A DNA stretch of 64,000 nucleotides from UBA1100 sp964533265 (GTDB lineage Bacteria; Verrucomicrobiota; Verrucomicrobiia; Limisphaerales; UBA1100): contig CAZHJW010000001.1 in the NCBI GenBank assembly GCA_964533265.1, forward strand, positions 62,001 to 126,000. The letters run 5' to 3'. The notes beneath the pieces are model-generated. The model did not search any database and had not been told where the DNA came from. It saw only the letters and a list, made by a program, of their open reading frames with translations. This document shows positions 44,601-52,952 of this stretch, piece by piece; position 1 is the first letter of the stretch; every line of letters begins with the position of its first letter. The translations under genes and the position numbers were made by a program.

Positions 44601-46121
44601 ATGTGCCGAATGAGACGTTCAGTCTTAATAATTTTGATGATAACCCTGCTGCCCGCAGTAGCTTGGGCTCAGAAGCAGCCTTTACCGCAAAAAGGAGCAC
44701 TAGAAATAGGTCGAAAAGTATTAAGGCAACAGATTGCAATCCCGGCTGCTACGACCGTGCCGATACTTAATTTCACGAAACGCCTAAAGGATGAGCATAT
44801 TGAACTTAAGAGTGGTGATATCTTCAGAGGATCTTTCGAAGGCCTTGACGCCAAAAGCGGTATTATATGGAATCACCCTTACGTATCTCCTCAGCTGATA
44901 ATTACGCCATCACACGTAAAACACATTCAATTTGGGAATAATCAGAATCTAGGCAGGGCAAAAAAACACTCCTCTAAAATTACGCTAGTTAACGGAGATG
45001 GTCTTTCAGGTGATTTAATCGGATTAAAGGATGGAAAGTTGACGCTGAACACCTGGTACGGCGGGGAAATACAAATCGAACAATCAGCCATAAAATCCCT
45101 AATCCCAGGCTTTACTGCCCTAAAGACTTTTTACGAGGGACCTAACAATGTTCGTGATTGGGTTTTCTACGACGCATCAAGCGGCAAGTTAATCAAGGAA
45201 TTAGAACCAGACTCAAACGCATCTCAGATAGAAGCCAAGACCAGGCAGATCAACACAGCTCAGGGGACATGGAGGTTTAATGAGGGAGCCTTGGAGGCTA
45301 AGTACAGCCAAGCTCGAGTTGGCAGGAAATTCAAAGAAATGCCCGGTCGGGCGCGATTTGATTTTGATGTTGAATGGTCTGGCTATATGAATCTTTACGT
45401 TAATTTCCTGACTGACCGGATGGACTCCTACTCAACGGGAAACTCGTACTGCCTGAGGCTGAACACCTCTTACGCTTATCTCTACCGTTACACGCGTCGA
45501 AACGGGGTTGGTGGTGGCCGCAACATGGGCTCCAATGTCAGGATAAACTTAAACCAACTTGGCAACCGAGCCAGGGTTTCCATTCGTGTCGATCGAGGCA
45601 AAGGCATCATTGCTCTGTACATTAATGAGAAATTTCTCAAAAAATGGGAGGATGTGCAAAAGAATGAATTCCCGAAAGATGCACATGGGCTTCTGTTTAC
45701 ATCGATGAGCTCCAATTCAGTGACGATTAATAATATTTCAGTCTCGGAATGGAACGGGAGCCTGCCCAACGAAAAAAATATAACCCTCGATAACGGCAAA
45801 GAAGATTTTATTTTATTTGTTAATGAGGACAGCGTGAGCGGAAATTTACTAAGCATCCAGGAAGGGAATATCACTTTCAAAACCAGCTTTGCTGAACTGC
45901 CGATCCCCCTTAAGAATATAAGCCAAATAAACCTTGCTCGCCCTAATGAAAAGCTAAACGCTCCCAAGGGTTCAGTTCGCGCCGTATTAAAAGGGAATAC
46001 AGGCAGCCTGACTGGTTTAATATCTGGCTGGCGTAACGGTAAGATCACACTGATAAGCCCCTTCTTTGAGAAGGCCTCATTCGATGATCAAGCTTTTGAG
46101 AGAATAGAATTTAACCCCTAA
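44601..46121 (+). CDS. Secreted repeat protein with concanavalin-like domain (copy 1)
   Basis: 506-aa exported protein of unknown function, signal peptide about 1-23 (cleavage near AWA). Layout: repeat 1 (66-111, ELKSGDIFRGSFEG), repeat 2 (126-169, LVNGDGLSGDLIG), a concanavalin-like domain (about 224-386, seen by its alternating beta pattern and YSTGNSYCLRLN), repeat 3 (402-446) and repeat 4 (458-504). Each repeat is about 45 residues with a GD/xG...G turn and an I..I.(F/L) end. Nine bases before a paralogue with the same layout. ATG at codon 4 is an alternative start. Possibly a ligand- or glycan-binding envelope protein; inference only. Confidence 0.85.
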   Translation: MCRMRRSVLIILMITLLPAVAWAQKQPLPQKGALEIGRKVLRQQIAIPAATTVPILNFTKRLKDEHIELKSGDIFRGSFEGLDAKSGIIWNHPYVSPQLIITPSHVKHIQFGNNQNLGRAKKHSSKITLVNGDGLSGDLIGLKDGKLTLNTWYGGEIQIEQSAIKSLIPGFTALKTFYEGPNNVRDWVFYDASSGKLIKELEPDSNASQIEAKTRQINTAQGTWRFNEGALEAKYSQARVGRKFKEMPGRARFDFDVEWSGYMNLYVNFLTDRMDSYSTGNSYCLRLNTSYAYLYRYTRRNGVGGGRNMGSNVRINLNQLGNRARVSIRVDRGKGIIALYINEKFLKKWEDVQKNEFPKDAHGLLFTSMSSNSVTINNISVSEWNGSLPNEKNITLDNGKEDFILFVNEDSVSGNLLSIQEGNITFKTSFAELPIPLKNISQINLARPNEKLNAPKGSVRAVLKGNTGSLTGLISGWRNGKITLISPFFEKASFDDQAFERIEFNP

Positions 46122-46130
46122 CCAAGAGCC

Positions 46131-47684
46131 ATGAAATACCTCACGATTGCATTTTTGCTTACCTGCAGCTTAAAAGCGCAGCTCCAGCGCCCCCCTGCCC
46201 CACCCAGGTTAGCACCCGCGCAGGCCATCAGGCGAATTATCCCGCCACCTGCAACCTCAATTCCAGTGCGGCCCGTCGCCTTCAACAACAGCACTGTCAA
46301 GGGAGAGCATGTACAATTACTCAATGGAGATGTATTTAGAGGTGAATTCAAAGGATTCAATGAAAAGGGTGAGTTGCTTTGGGCCCATCCCGCCATTGAG
46401 CCAGAGATGCGCATAAACCCTGCTCAACTCGCCAAACTTAACCTTGGTTCCTCTGGGATTGAAAGAAAACCACACAACGGGCTAGTTCGGCTGATTAACG
46501 GGGACAAATTCATTGGTGAAGTCCATTCATTAAGCAAGGATAAGCTGGTTTTGAACACATGGTATGGAAAAAAAATCACACTCAACCGGGACAGCGTGCA
46601 GACACTGATCCCAGGCCAGGCAGGGGCCGATGCCCTCTATTCAGGCCCCACGACAAATGACTTAAAAGACTGGAAATTCAGCGGCACCGGTACATACAAG
46701 TGGACCTTTAAGGATGGAGGTTTTCAGAGCAACGGAAGCAGTGCTAACGTCGGGAAGATGTTTAGTGAAATCCCTAAATCAACTAAAGTCGAATTCGACT
46801 ACCAGTGGTCTTCTGGATCCCCCAGTATTTATGTAAGCGTTTTAACTGACAATCTTGCTTCCTACTCTTCAGGCAACTGCTACAGTATTAGAATTTCGAG
46901 TACTTCAATGTATGTCTACCGCTATTCAAAGGTTGATGGCAGGCTAACCAGTTCACGTCTCACTCCATCGAGTGTTATGCACCGTTTTAACCGCGCACTT
47001 TTAAAATCCCACATAGCCGTCTGCGTCAACCCTAGCAAGAAAACCATCGCGATTCTTGTTGATGGCAGAATGGCAGGCTCCTTTAGAGACAACTCCGGAC
47101 GCCCGACAGATCTTCTTGGAAAGGGCATTGCCTTTCATTCCAGGTCATCGATCCCCTCTCGGATCAGTAATATCTCCATATCTAAATGGGATGGAGCCCT
47201 GCCGAATACTTCCACGAATGCAAGCACCACCACCAAGGATGACTATGTGATGTTCAATAATGAAGACACTATTAGTGGTCGTCTGGTTGGAATTGAGGGA
47301 GGAACCATGAAGTTTAAGACCGAGTTTGCAGAACTGCCTATCCCACTCAATACGGTTAGCCACATTCATTTGGCGAAAGAACACCTCCGCAATCCGGTTA
47401 TTAGCTCCAAATCCGTACGAGCCATCCTGATTGATGACATTCGCATCACCGGCGAAATTCAGTCCTGGGAAGAAGATAAGGTTATACTTAAAAGTCCAGT
47501 TTTTGGTGAGGCTACATTTAACCCTAAAGCCTTTAAGACGATAGAGTTCAACCTGGGCAAGCCGCGCACCACTGCTTCTACGGCCATAATCAAAAGCCGC
47601 GTACAAACTTCAGTTAACGGTCCGCGCATCGAGATCCTGAGGAACCAGATTCAAAGGGAAATAAGGCCCATTCCTAAACGTTAG
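46131..47684 (+). CDS. Secreted repeat protein with concanavalin-like domain (copy 2)
   Basis: 517-aa paralogue of the preceding gene. Signal peptide about 1-16, Pro/Ala-rich linker (20-50), repeat 1 (59-105, LLNGDVFRGEFKG), repeat 2 (117-161, LINGDKFIGEV), concanavalin-like domain (about 188-353, with YSSGNCYSIRI), repeat 3 (370-414, FNNEDTISGRLVG) and repeat 4 (429-473), then a basic tail to 517 absent from copy 1. AELPIPL occurs in repeat 3 of both copies. The two genes are clearly a duplication that has diverged. Function unknown; no catalytic motif is visible. Confidence 0.85.
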   Translation: MKYLTIAFLLTCSLKAQLQRPPAPPRLAPAQAIRRIIPPPATSIPVRPVAFNNSTVKGEHVQLLNGDVFRGEFKGFNEKGELLWAHPAIEPEMRINPAQLAKLNLGSSGIERKPHNGLVRLINGDKFIGEVHSLSKDKLVLNTWYGKKITLNRDSVQTLIPGQAGADALYSGPTTNDLKDWKFSGTGTYKWTFKDGGFQSNGSSANVGKMFSEIPKSTKVEFDYQWSSGSPSIYVSVLTDNLASYSSGNCYSIRISSTSMYVYRYSKVDGRLTSSRLTPSSVMHRFNRALLKSHIAVCVNPSKKTIAILVDGRMAGSFRDNSGRPTDLLGKGIAFHSRSSIPSRISNISISKWDGALPNTSTNASTTTKDDYVMFNNEDTISGRLVGIEGGTMKFKTEFAELPIPLNTVSHIHLAKEHLRNPVISSKSVRAILIDDIRITGEIQSWEEDKVILKSPVFGEATFNPKAFKTIEFNLGKPRTTASTAIIKSRVQTSVNGPRIEILRNQIQREIRPIPKR

Positions 47685-47746
47685 GAACACCGCCTTCCGT
47701 AGTCATTCTTTTCTTTCAGACGAACTCACGCTATCGTCGCAACCAC

Positions 47747-49237
47747 ATGGCATTTGAATCATTCAGCGAATTTCTATCCACACTGGATAATAAGGGTGAA
47801 TTGATTCGCATCAGCCCGCCTGTCGCAACTGAATTGGAAATTACAGAGGTTGCGGATCGGGAAATGAAAAAGCCCGACGGCGGAAAAGCGCTCCTCTTTG
47901 AATCACCCACCGTTAACGGTCAAAAAACAGACATACCACTGGCTATTAACACCATGGGTTCACATCAACGCATGGCTATGGCTTTGGGGCGAGATTCAGT
48001 TGATGCTGCCGCAGAGGAATTGGGGAAGCTCATGCAGGCAAAGCCTCCCATGGGAATCGCTGAAACCATGAAACTATTGGGTTCTGCCTTAGAGTTGCGC
48101 CACGCGAAACCGAAAGAAGTTTCAAGCGGTCCGTGTAAAGATATCATCGAATACCTTAACACGGAAGATGCTTCAACTTCAGGTCTTTCAACCCTATTAG
48201 ATTTACCTATACAGAAATGCTGGCCCAAAGATGGAGGGCGTTTTATTACACTGCCTTGCGTAGTCACTCAGGACCCTGACACAGGTGCACGCAATCTAGG
48301 AATGTACCGCATGCAGATTTTTGATGCTCAAACGACAGGCATGCATTGGCAATTGCAAAAAGTTGCTGCACGTCATGGGAGGCGTTATTACGAACGCCGT
48401 GAGCGAATGCCTGTTAGCGTGTTTTTAGGTGGAGATCCAGTTTATCCATTCTGCGCCACGGCCCCTCTTCCTGACGGCTTTGACGAATTCCTGCTGGCGG
48501 GATACCTCAGGCGGAAATCCGTCCCACTTGTCAAATGCGAGACGAACGATTTACAGGTGCCTGCTAATGCAGATATTGTTATTGAGGGCTATGTCGACAC
48601 AAGCGAGGATCTACGGGATGAAGGCCCTTTCGGAGATCATACAGGATATTACACTTTGCATGAGAAGTACCCGGCGTTCCATGTTACCGCCATCACAAGA
48701 CGTAAAGATGCCGTTTACCCAAGCACTATCGTTGGCCAACCGCCAATGGAAGATTTCTACATGGGCAGTGCCAGCGTTAAGCTGTTTATGCCCGTAATCA
48801 GAATGAATTTCCCTGAAATCGTAGATATCGCCCTGCCGGCTGAAGGGGTTTTCCATAATATGGTTTTTGTTAGCATCAAGAAAACATACCCAATGCAGGC
48901 TTATAAAATAATGCATGGGCTTTGGGGCATGGGGCAAATGATGTTCAGTAAATACATTGTGGTCGTCGATGATGAGGTCGACGTCCACAACACCAGTGAG
49001 GTTTTATTCCGTATTGGAGCGAACACCGATCCTCAAAGAGACAGCATATTCACTCGTGGCCCCGCCGATGTCCTGGACCACGCCACACCTGAGGTGGCGA
49101 TAGGTTCAAAAATGGGTCTGGACGCGACAAAAAAGCTGCCGGGCGAAGGCTACAAGCGAGAGTGGCCGCCAATTATCCAAATGACTGACCATATAAAAGG
49201 TAAAGTAGATGGAATCCTAAACGCAGACCAAAATTGA
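47747..49237 (+). CDS. ubiD: UbiD-family prenylated-FMN decarboxylase
   Basis: 496-aa UbiD/MenA-type decarboxylase. Motifs are the N-terminal FLSTLDNKGELIRI, the cofactor-site segment YRMQIFDAQTTGMHW, and DEGPFGDHTGYYT with the catalytic Glu/Asp-Arg network. It probably decarboxylates a polyprenyl-hydroxybenzoate or a menaquinone intermediate and requires prenylated FMN made by UbiX, which is not seen here. It is separated by 62 bases from the secreted repeat protein. Family firm, substrate open. Confidence 0.93.
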   Translation: MAFESFSEFLSTLDNKGELIRISPPVATELEITEVADREMKKPDGGKALLFESPTVNGQKTDIPLAINTMGSHQRMAMALGRDSVDAAAEELGKLMQAKPPMGIAETMKLLGSALELRHAKPKEVSSGPCKDIIEYLNTEDASTSGLSTLLDLPIQKCWPKDGGRFITLPCVVTQDPDTGARNLGMYRMQIFDAQTTGMHWQLQKVAARHGRRYYERRERMPVSVFLGGDPVYPFCATAPLPDGFDEFLLAGYLRRKSVPLVKCETNDLQVPANADIVIEGYVDTSEDLRDEGPFGDHTGYYTLHEKYPAFHVTAITRRKDAVYPSTIVGQPPMEDFYMGSASVKLFMPVIRMNFPEIVDIALPAEGVFHNMVFVSIKKTYPMQAYKIMHGLWGMGQMMFSKYIVVVDDEVDVHNTSEVLFRIGANTDPQRDSIFTRGPADVLDHATPEVAIGSKMGLDATKKLPGEGYKREWPPIIQMTDHIKGKVDGILNADQN

Positions 49238-49325
49238 TCACGATAATGAAATTACTTGGTTCTATGTTGGTCTTTATACTTAAGTCAGGTTGACCCAAGT
49301 CGCCCCTTAGGCCCAAACTTCGCTC

Positions 49326-50657
49326 ATGAGGCATTTTATTCTGATTCTGATTTCCTGCGTCTTTTCTTGTTCTGCAAAAACCAAGCCGAATATCATAGTA
49401 ATCTTGGTTGACGATCTTGGTTACAGCGACCTTTCTTCTTATGGCGGCAAAGACATCCGTACGCCAGCCATCGATAGCTTAATGGAATCAGGCTTGCGAT
49501 TTAACCAGTTCTACTCCAATTGCACCGTCTGCACACCAACGCGCGCTTCCTTGATGACGGGTCGCTACCCAGATTTAGTCGGAACACCGGGGGTAATCCG
49601 GCAACGTAAAGAAAGTAGTTGGGGATATTTTCGGCCAACCGGCCCCACTCTGCCAGAGTTACTTAAAAAGGCTGGATACCATACAGGCATGGTCGGAAAA
49701 TGGCACCTTGGGTTCGAGTCGCCGAATATTCCGAACGATCGAGGTTTCGATTTTTTTCACGGATTTCTAGCTGACATGATGGACGACTACTGGACGCATT
49801 TGCGAGGCGGAGTTAATTGGATGCGCCGCAACAAGGAAATGGTAAATCCAAAAGGACACGCCACCGAGGTATTTACCCGCTGGGCCATCGACTACCTCAA
49901 GAAGCATGCCGCAGACAAGAAAAAGCCGTTTTTCCTGTACCTCGCCTACAATGCCCCGCATTTCCCGATCCAACCCCCCAAGAACTGGCTGGAGAAGGTT
50001 CAGAAACGCGAGCCTCAACTCGACAAGAAACGAGCCACGAATGTCGCCTTTGTCGAACACATGGACCACGAGATCGGTAAGTTCCTTGACGCTGTAAAAG
50101 ACACAGGCATCGCCGAGGACACCCTAATCGTCTTCTCCTCCGACAATGGAGGTTCTCTCCCACACGGCGCCTTGAACGGCGATTTGCGAGGAGGTAAGCA
50201 GGACCATTGGGAGGGGGGTATACGTGTTTCCACCTGCGCCGTCTGGCCTGGAGTGATTACCCCGGGTCGCAGCAACGAACTGGGGATCACTATGGATTTA
50301 CTTCCCACACTTTGCGAAATAGCTGGCGTGAAGGTGACGCACGAAATCGACGGTAAGAGCCTTGCTCCGATCTGGCTGCAAGGCGCAAAGGGCGATCCAA
50401 ACCGCACCTTGATATGGGTGCGACGGGAAGGCAACCGCAGGTATCAGGGTCGAGCCTACTACGCCATTCGCCGCGGGGATTGGAAGCTGCTCCAGAATAC
50501 AGCTTTTGAGCCCATGCAACTTGTCAACTTGACGAACGATCCAAAGGAAGCGAATCCGAGTCCTCCAAATGGAAAAGTCGCCAACGAACTAACAAGAGCC
50601 TTGATGGAGCATATTTTGAAGGCGGGGCAAATCCCTTGGCAGAGAGAAGTAAAATAA
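49326..50657 (+). CDS. Exported sulfatase (formylglycine type)
   Basis: 443-aa arylsulfatase-family enzyme with a short signal peptide (about 1-17). The modification motif is C69-T-P-T-R, which a formylglycine-generating enzyme would convert. Metal and catalytic residues are seen in VILVDDLGYSDLS, GMVGKWHLG and VFSSDNGG. A sulfatase-maturase gene is not in the window. Marine PVC bacteria use many of these on sulfated polysaccharides; one isolated sulfatase without glycoside hydrolases makes a full polysaccharide locus unlikely here. Confidence 0.95.
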   Translation: MRHFILILISCVFSCSAKTKPNIIVILVDDLGYSDLSSYGGKDIRTPAIDSLMESGLRFNQFYSNCTVCTPTRASLMTGRYPDLVGTPGVIRQRKESSWGYFRPTGPTLPELLKKAGYHTGMVGKWHLGFESPNIPNDRGFDFFHGFLADMMDDYWTHLRGGVNWMRRNKEMVNPKGHATEVFTRWAIDYLKKHAADKKKPFFLYLAYNAPHFPIQPPKNWLEKVQKREPQLDKKRATNVAFVEHMDHEIGKFLDAVKDTGIAEDTLIVFSSDNGGSLPHGALNGDLRGGKQDHWEGGIRVSTCAVWPGVITPGRSNELGITMDLLPTLCEIAGVKVTHEIDGKSLAPIWLQGAKGDPNRTLIWVRREGNRRYQGRAYYAIRRGDWKLLQNTAFEPMQLVNLTNDPKEANPSPPNGKVANELTRALMEHILKAGQIPWQREVK

Positions 50658-50704
50658 TTTCGGAAGATAGAATACAGATGAGATGCCTCATAAAGATATA
50701 GCAC

Positions 50705-52072
50705 ATGCCTGAGAATCTTCCTGATTATTTTCTAATCGATACTCAACCAAAGGCCAGAATAACACCTTTGGTAGCCACTGAGGCATGTCGTCAATTAAAA
50801 CGAAACCGGACCCAGTACCTCAGAGATACCCCAACCGGACAAATCATCACCATCATCGCAAGGCTCTCTGAGAACTGGCGTGATGATCATTTCCCTTTCC
50901 GAAAGACAGCGTTGCAGCACAGTAGTGAGAAAACAGGGTTTAGCTCCGCGAGCTTAGCTCACGGAATAGATCGGTTTTTTTCCAGGATTACTGAGGATAA
51001 TCTCCATAACTTGATGACTCAGGAACTAGGTGATTCAAGACGAATGGATTCCCCCCTCGGGACACCGGAAGAGAGAGCAGACAACCGCGTTTCAATGGCA
51101 AAAGGACCAGAGCTTCTAGCCCTTATCATCGCATCCAATACGCCTTGCCTCGCAATTATGAGCATGGTTCACGCGCTACTAGTAAGATCTGCTCAATTCG
51201 TTAAATGCCCCAAAGGAAGTGGATTTATCCCGAAGTTGTTTGCTCACTCACTCTACGATGCTCATCCAAAATTAGGTTCATGCATTGAGGTCGCATCATG
51301 GGAGGGTGGCGACATAGCATTGGATCAGGCAATCTTTAATGAAAGTGATTGCGTCGTTGCAACCGGAACAAATGAAACCCTCGAATCGGTACGATCTCGC
51401 ATGAACCCACATCAACGGTTCGCAGGATACGGGAGCAAGTTTAGTTTCGGTTATATCCATAAAGACATGCTAAGTCGAGCAATGGCCAAAGAGCTAGCCA
51501 AGAACTCCGCGCAGGATGTAGCATCATGGAATCAACTTGGGTGTCTGTCTCCCCATCTAATCTACGTGGAAAACGGTGGCGCCGTAAGCCCTGAAATATT
51601 TTCTGAGATGCTTGCTGAAGCACTTGAACAAATAGAATCCACCCAACCTCGTGGAGATATTTCGTATAGTGAAGAAAAACACATCACATATAAGCGTAAT
51701 TTTTATGAGAGTCGCTCAATAGGTGCCGGCGACTTAAGGCAATGGAAAAGTGATTGCAGCACAAGCTGGACTGTCGTCTATGAAGAAGATCCTTTATTTA
51801 CCACGTCCTGTTTAAATCGGTTTATACACGTAAAAACCGTCAAGGATGTAGAAGAAATGCTACGTGTTGCGGAAATGGCACGCGGCCAAGTCTCAACAGT
51901 AGGGTTGTCGGCCCCGAAAAACGACGCAGAGTGTATAGTAAAAAAACTTGCCCATTGGGGTGTAACCCGCATTTGCCCTATTGGCCAAATGCAGGACCCT
52001 CCTTTAGGCTGGCGACATGATGGGCGCCCTCCTTTAGGGGATTTAGTAACATGGACCGACTGGGAACAATAA
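50705..52072 (+). CDS. Acyl-CoA reductase (LuxC family)
   Basis: 455-aa LuxC-type NADPH-dependent acyl-CoA/acyl-protein reductase. The catalytic Cys is C280 in WNQLGCLSPHLIYVE, the thioester nucleophile in the aldehyde-dehydrogenase fold. Other segments are NTPCLAIMSMVHALLVRSA and YGSKFSFGYI. It would make a fatty aldehyde or a related aldehyde. There are no luxD, luxE or luciferase genes, so bioluminescence is not suggested. It is one base upstream of queD, an odd pairing. Confidence 0.88.
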   Translation: MPENLPDYFLIDTQPKARITPLVATEACRQLKRNRTQYLRDTPTGQIITIIARLSENWRDDHFPFRKTALQHSSEKTGFSSASLAHGIDRFFSRITEDNLHNLMTQELGDSRRMDSPLGTPEERADNRVSMAKGPELLALIIASNTPCLAIMSMVHALLVRSAQFVKCPKGSGFIPKLFAHSLYDAHPKLGSCIEVASWEGGDIALDQAIFNESDCVVATGTNETLESVRSRMNPHQRFAGYGSKFSFGYIHKDMLSRAMAKELAKNSAQDVASWNQLGCLSPHLIYVENGGAVSPEIFSEMLAEALEQIESTQPRGDISYSEEKHITYKRNFYESRSIGAGDLRQWKSDCSTSWTVVYEEDPLFTTSCLNRFIHVKTVKDVEEMLRVAEMARGQVSTVGLSAPKNDAECIVKKLAHWGVTRICPIGQMQDPPLGWRHDGRPPLGDLVTWTDWEQ

Positions 52073-52073
52073 A

Positions 52074-52436
52074 ATGAAAGTAGAACTCAAAAAATCATTC
52101 CAATTCGAAGCCGCTCATTCATTACCGAACCTGCCCTCTAATCACAAATGCTACAGACTCCACGGCCACAGTTTTAAGGTCGAACTCACATTGGCCGGTG
52201 AGTGTGATAAGCATCTTGGCTGGCTTGTGGATTACGCCGATATTAGCGCGGCATTTCTACCCACGTGGGAGAGGTTAGACCACCATTACTTAAATGAAAT
52301 CGAAGGCTTGAATAACCCCACCAGCGAAAATATCGCACGTTGGGTTTGGAATGAAGTGCAGACGAAAGTTCCACTTCTTACTTCAGTCGAAGTAGCAGAA
52401 ACATGTAACGCCAGTTGTATTTACCGCGGCCAATAG
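52074..52436 (+). CDS. queD: 6-carboxy-tetrahydropterin synthase
   Basis: Queuosine-precursor enzyme (PTPS family), 120 aa. Zinc ligands H15, H30 and H32 and catalytic Cys C26 (CYRLHGHSF) are in place; the family's Asp-His and Glu residues are seen in LDHHYLN and EVAETCNASC. The ATG is one base after the acyl-CoA reductase stop. queC, queE and queF are not in the window. Confidence 0.95.
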   Translation: MKVELKKSFQFEAAHSLPNLPSNHKCYRLHGHSFKVELTLAGECDKHLGWLVDYADISAAFLPTWERLDHHYLNEIEGLNNPTSENIARWVWNEVQTKVPLLTSVEVAETCNASCIYRGQ

Positions 52437-52449
52437 CTATTCTTTCTCT

Positions 52450-52902
52450 ATGGCCACGCGATACGCGCACATTAACATAATCGCTCGAGACTGGCGTAAA
52501 TTATGCAGCTTTTATGAGGCCGCTCTAGACTGCGTTCCTTGGAGCAGCGAAAGAGACCATCGCGGCCCACATGTAGATGCTCTGACAGGAATAGAGGAAG
52601 TTCGTGTGCAGGGCCGCCACTTGCGTGTGCCAGGGCATGGCGAAAATGGCCCCACAATCGAAATTTTTTCATTTTCAGAAAATGGCCAAGATTACCCGAA
52701 ACCACTAAATCGCCCCGGGTTTGCGCATGTTGCGTTTGAGGTCGATGATATAGAAAACAAGCGCGAGGAAATAAAGATTCTAGGGGGGGATGATTATGGG
52801 GACCTGGTCACAATCGACATCGCTGGAGCTGGCAAGTTAAGCCTGATTTACATGACTGACCCTGAGGGAAATGTAGTAGAATTACAGAAGTGGCACAACT
52901 AA
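52450..52902 (+). CDS. VOC-family (glyoxalase/dioxygenase-like) protein
   Basis: 150-aa vicinal oxygen chelate protein with two beta-alpha-beta-beta-beta repeats (INIIARDWRKLCSFYEAALD and GFAHVAFEVDDIE). A His near the N-terminus (YAHIN) and a Glu near the C-terminus (EGNVVELQKW) are at usual metal positions. Fourteen bases after queD on the same strand. Substrate unknown; fosfomycin resistance, glyoxalase and dioxygenase families share the fold. Confidence 0.85.
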   Translation: MATRYAHINIIARDWRKLCSFYEAALDCVPWSSERDHRGPHVDALTGIEEVRVQGRHLRVPGHGENGPTIEIFSFSENGQDYPKPLNRPGFAHVAFEVDDIENKREEIKILGGDDYGDLVTIDIAGAGKLSLIYMTDPEGNVVELQKWHN

Positions 52903-52952
52903 TCTAATTTATAGTTTTTGCCATTAGCTCCCGATTAAACTAAAAACTGCGC

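Noticed and set aside
49897..50163. Several frames antisense to the sulfatase
   Set aside because: Low-complexity Arg/Cys-rich shadows of a well-supported gene.
50705..52072. Bioluminescence genes
   Set aside because: LuxC-like protein alone; no luciferase luxA/B, luxD or luxE.
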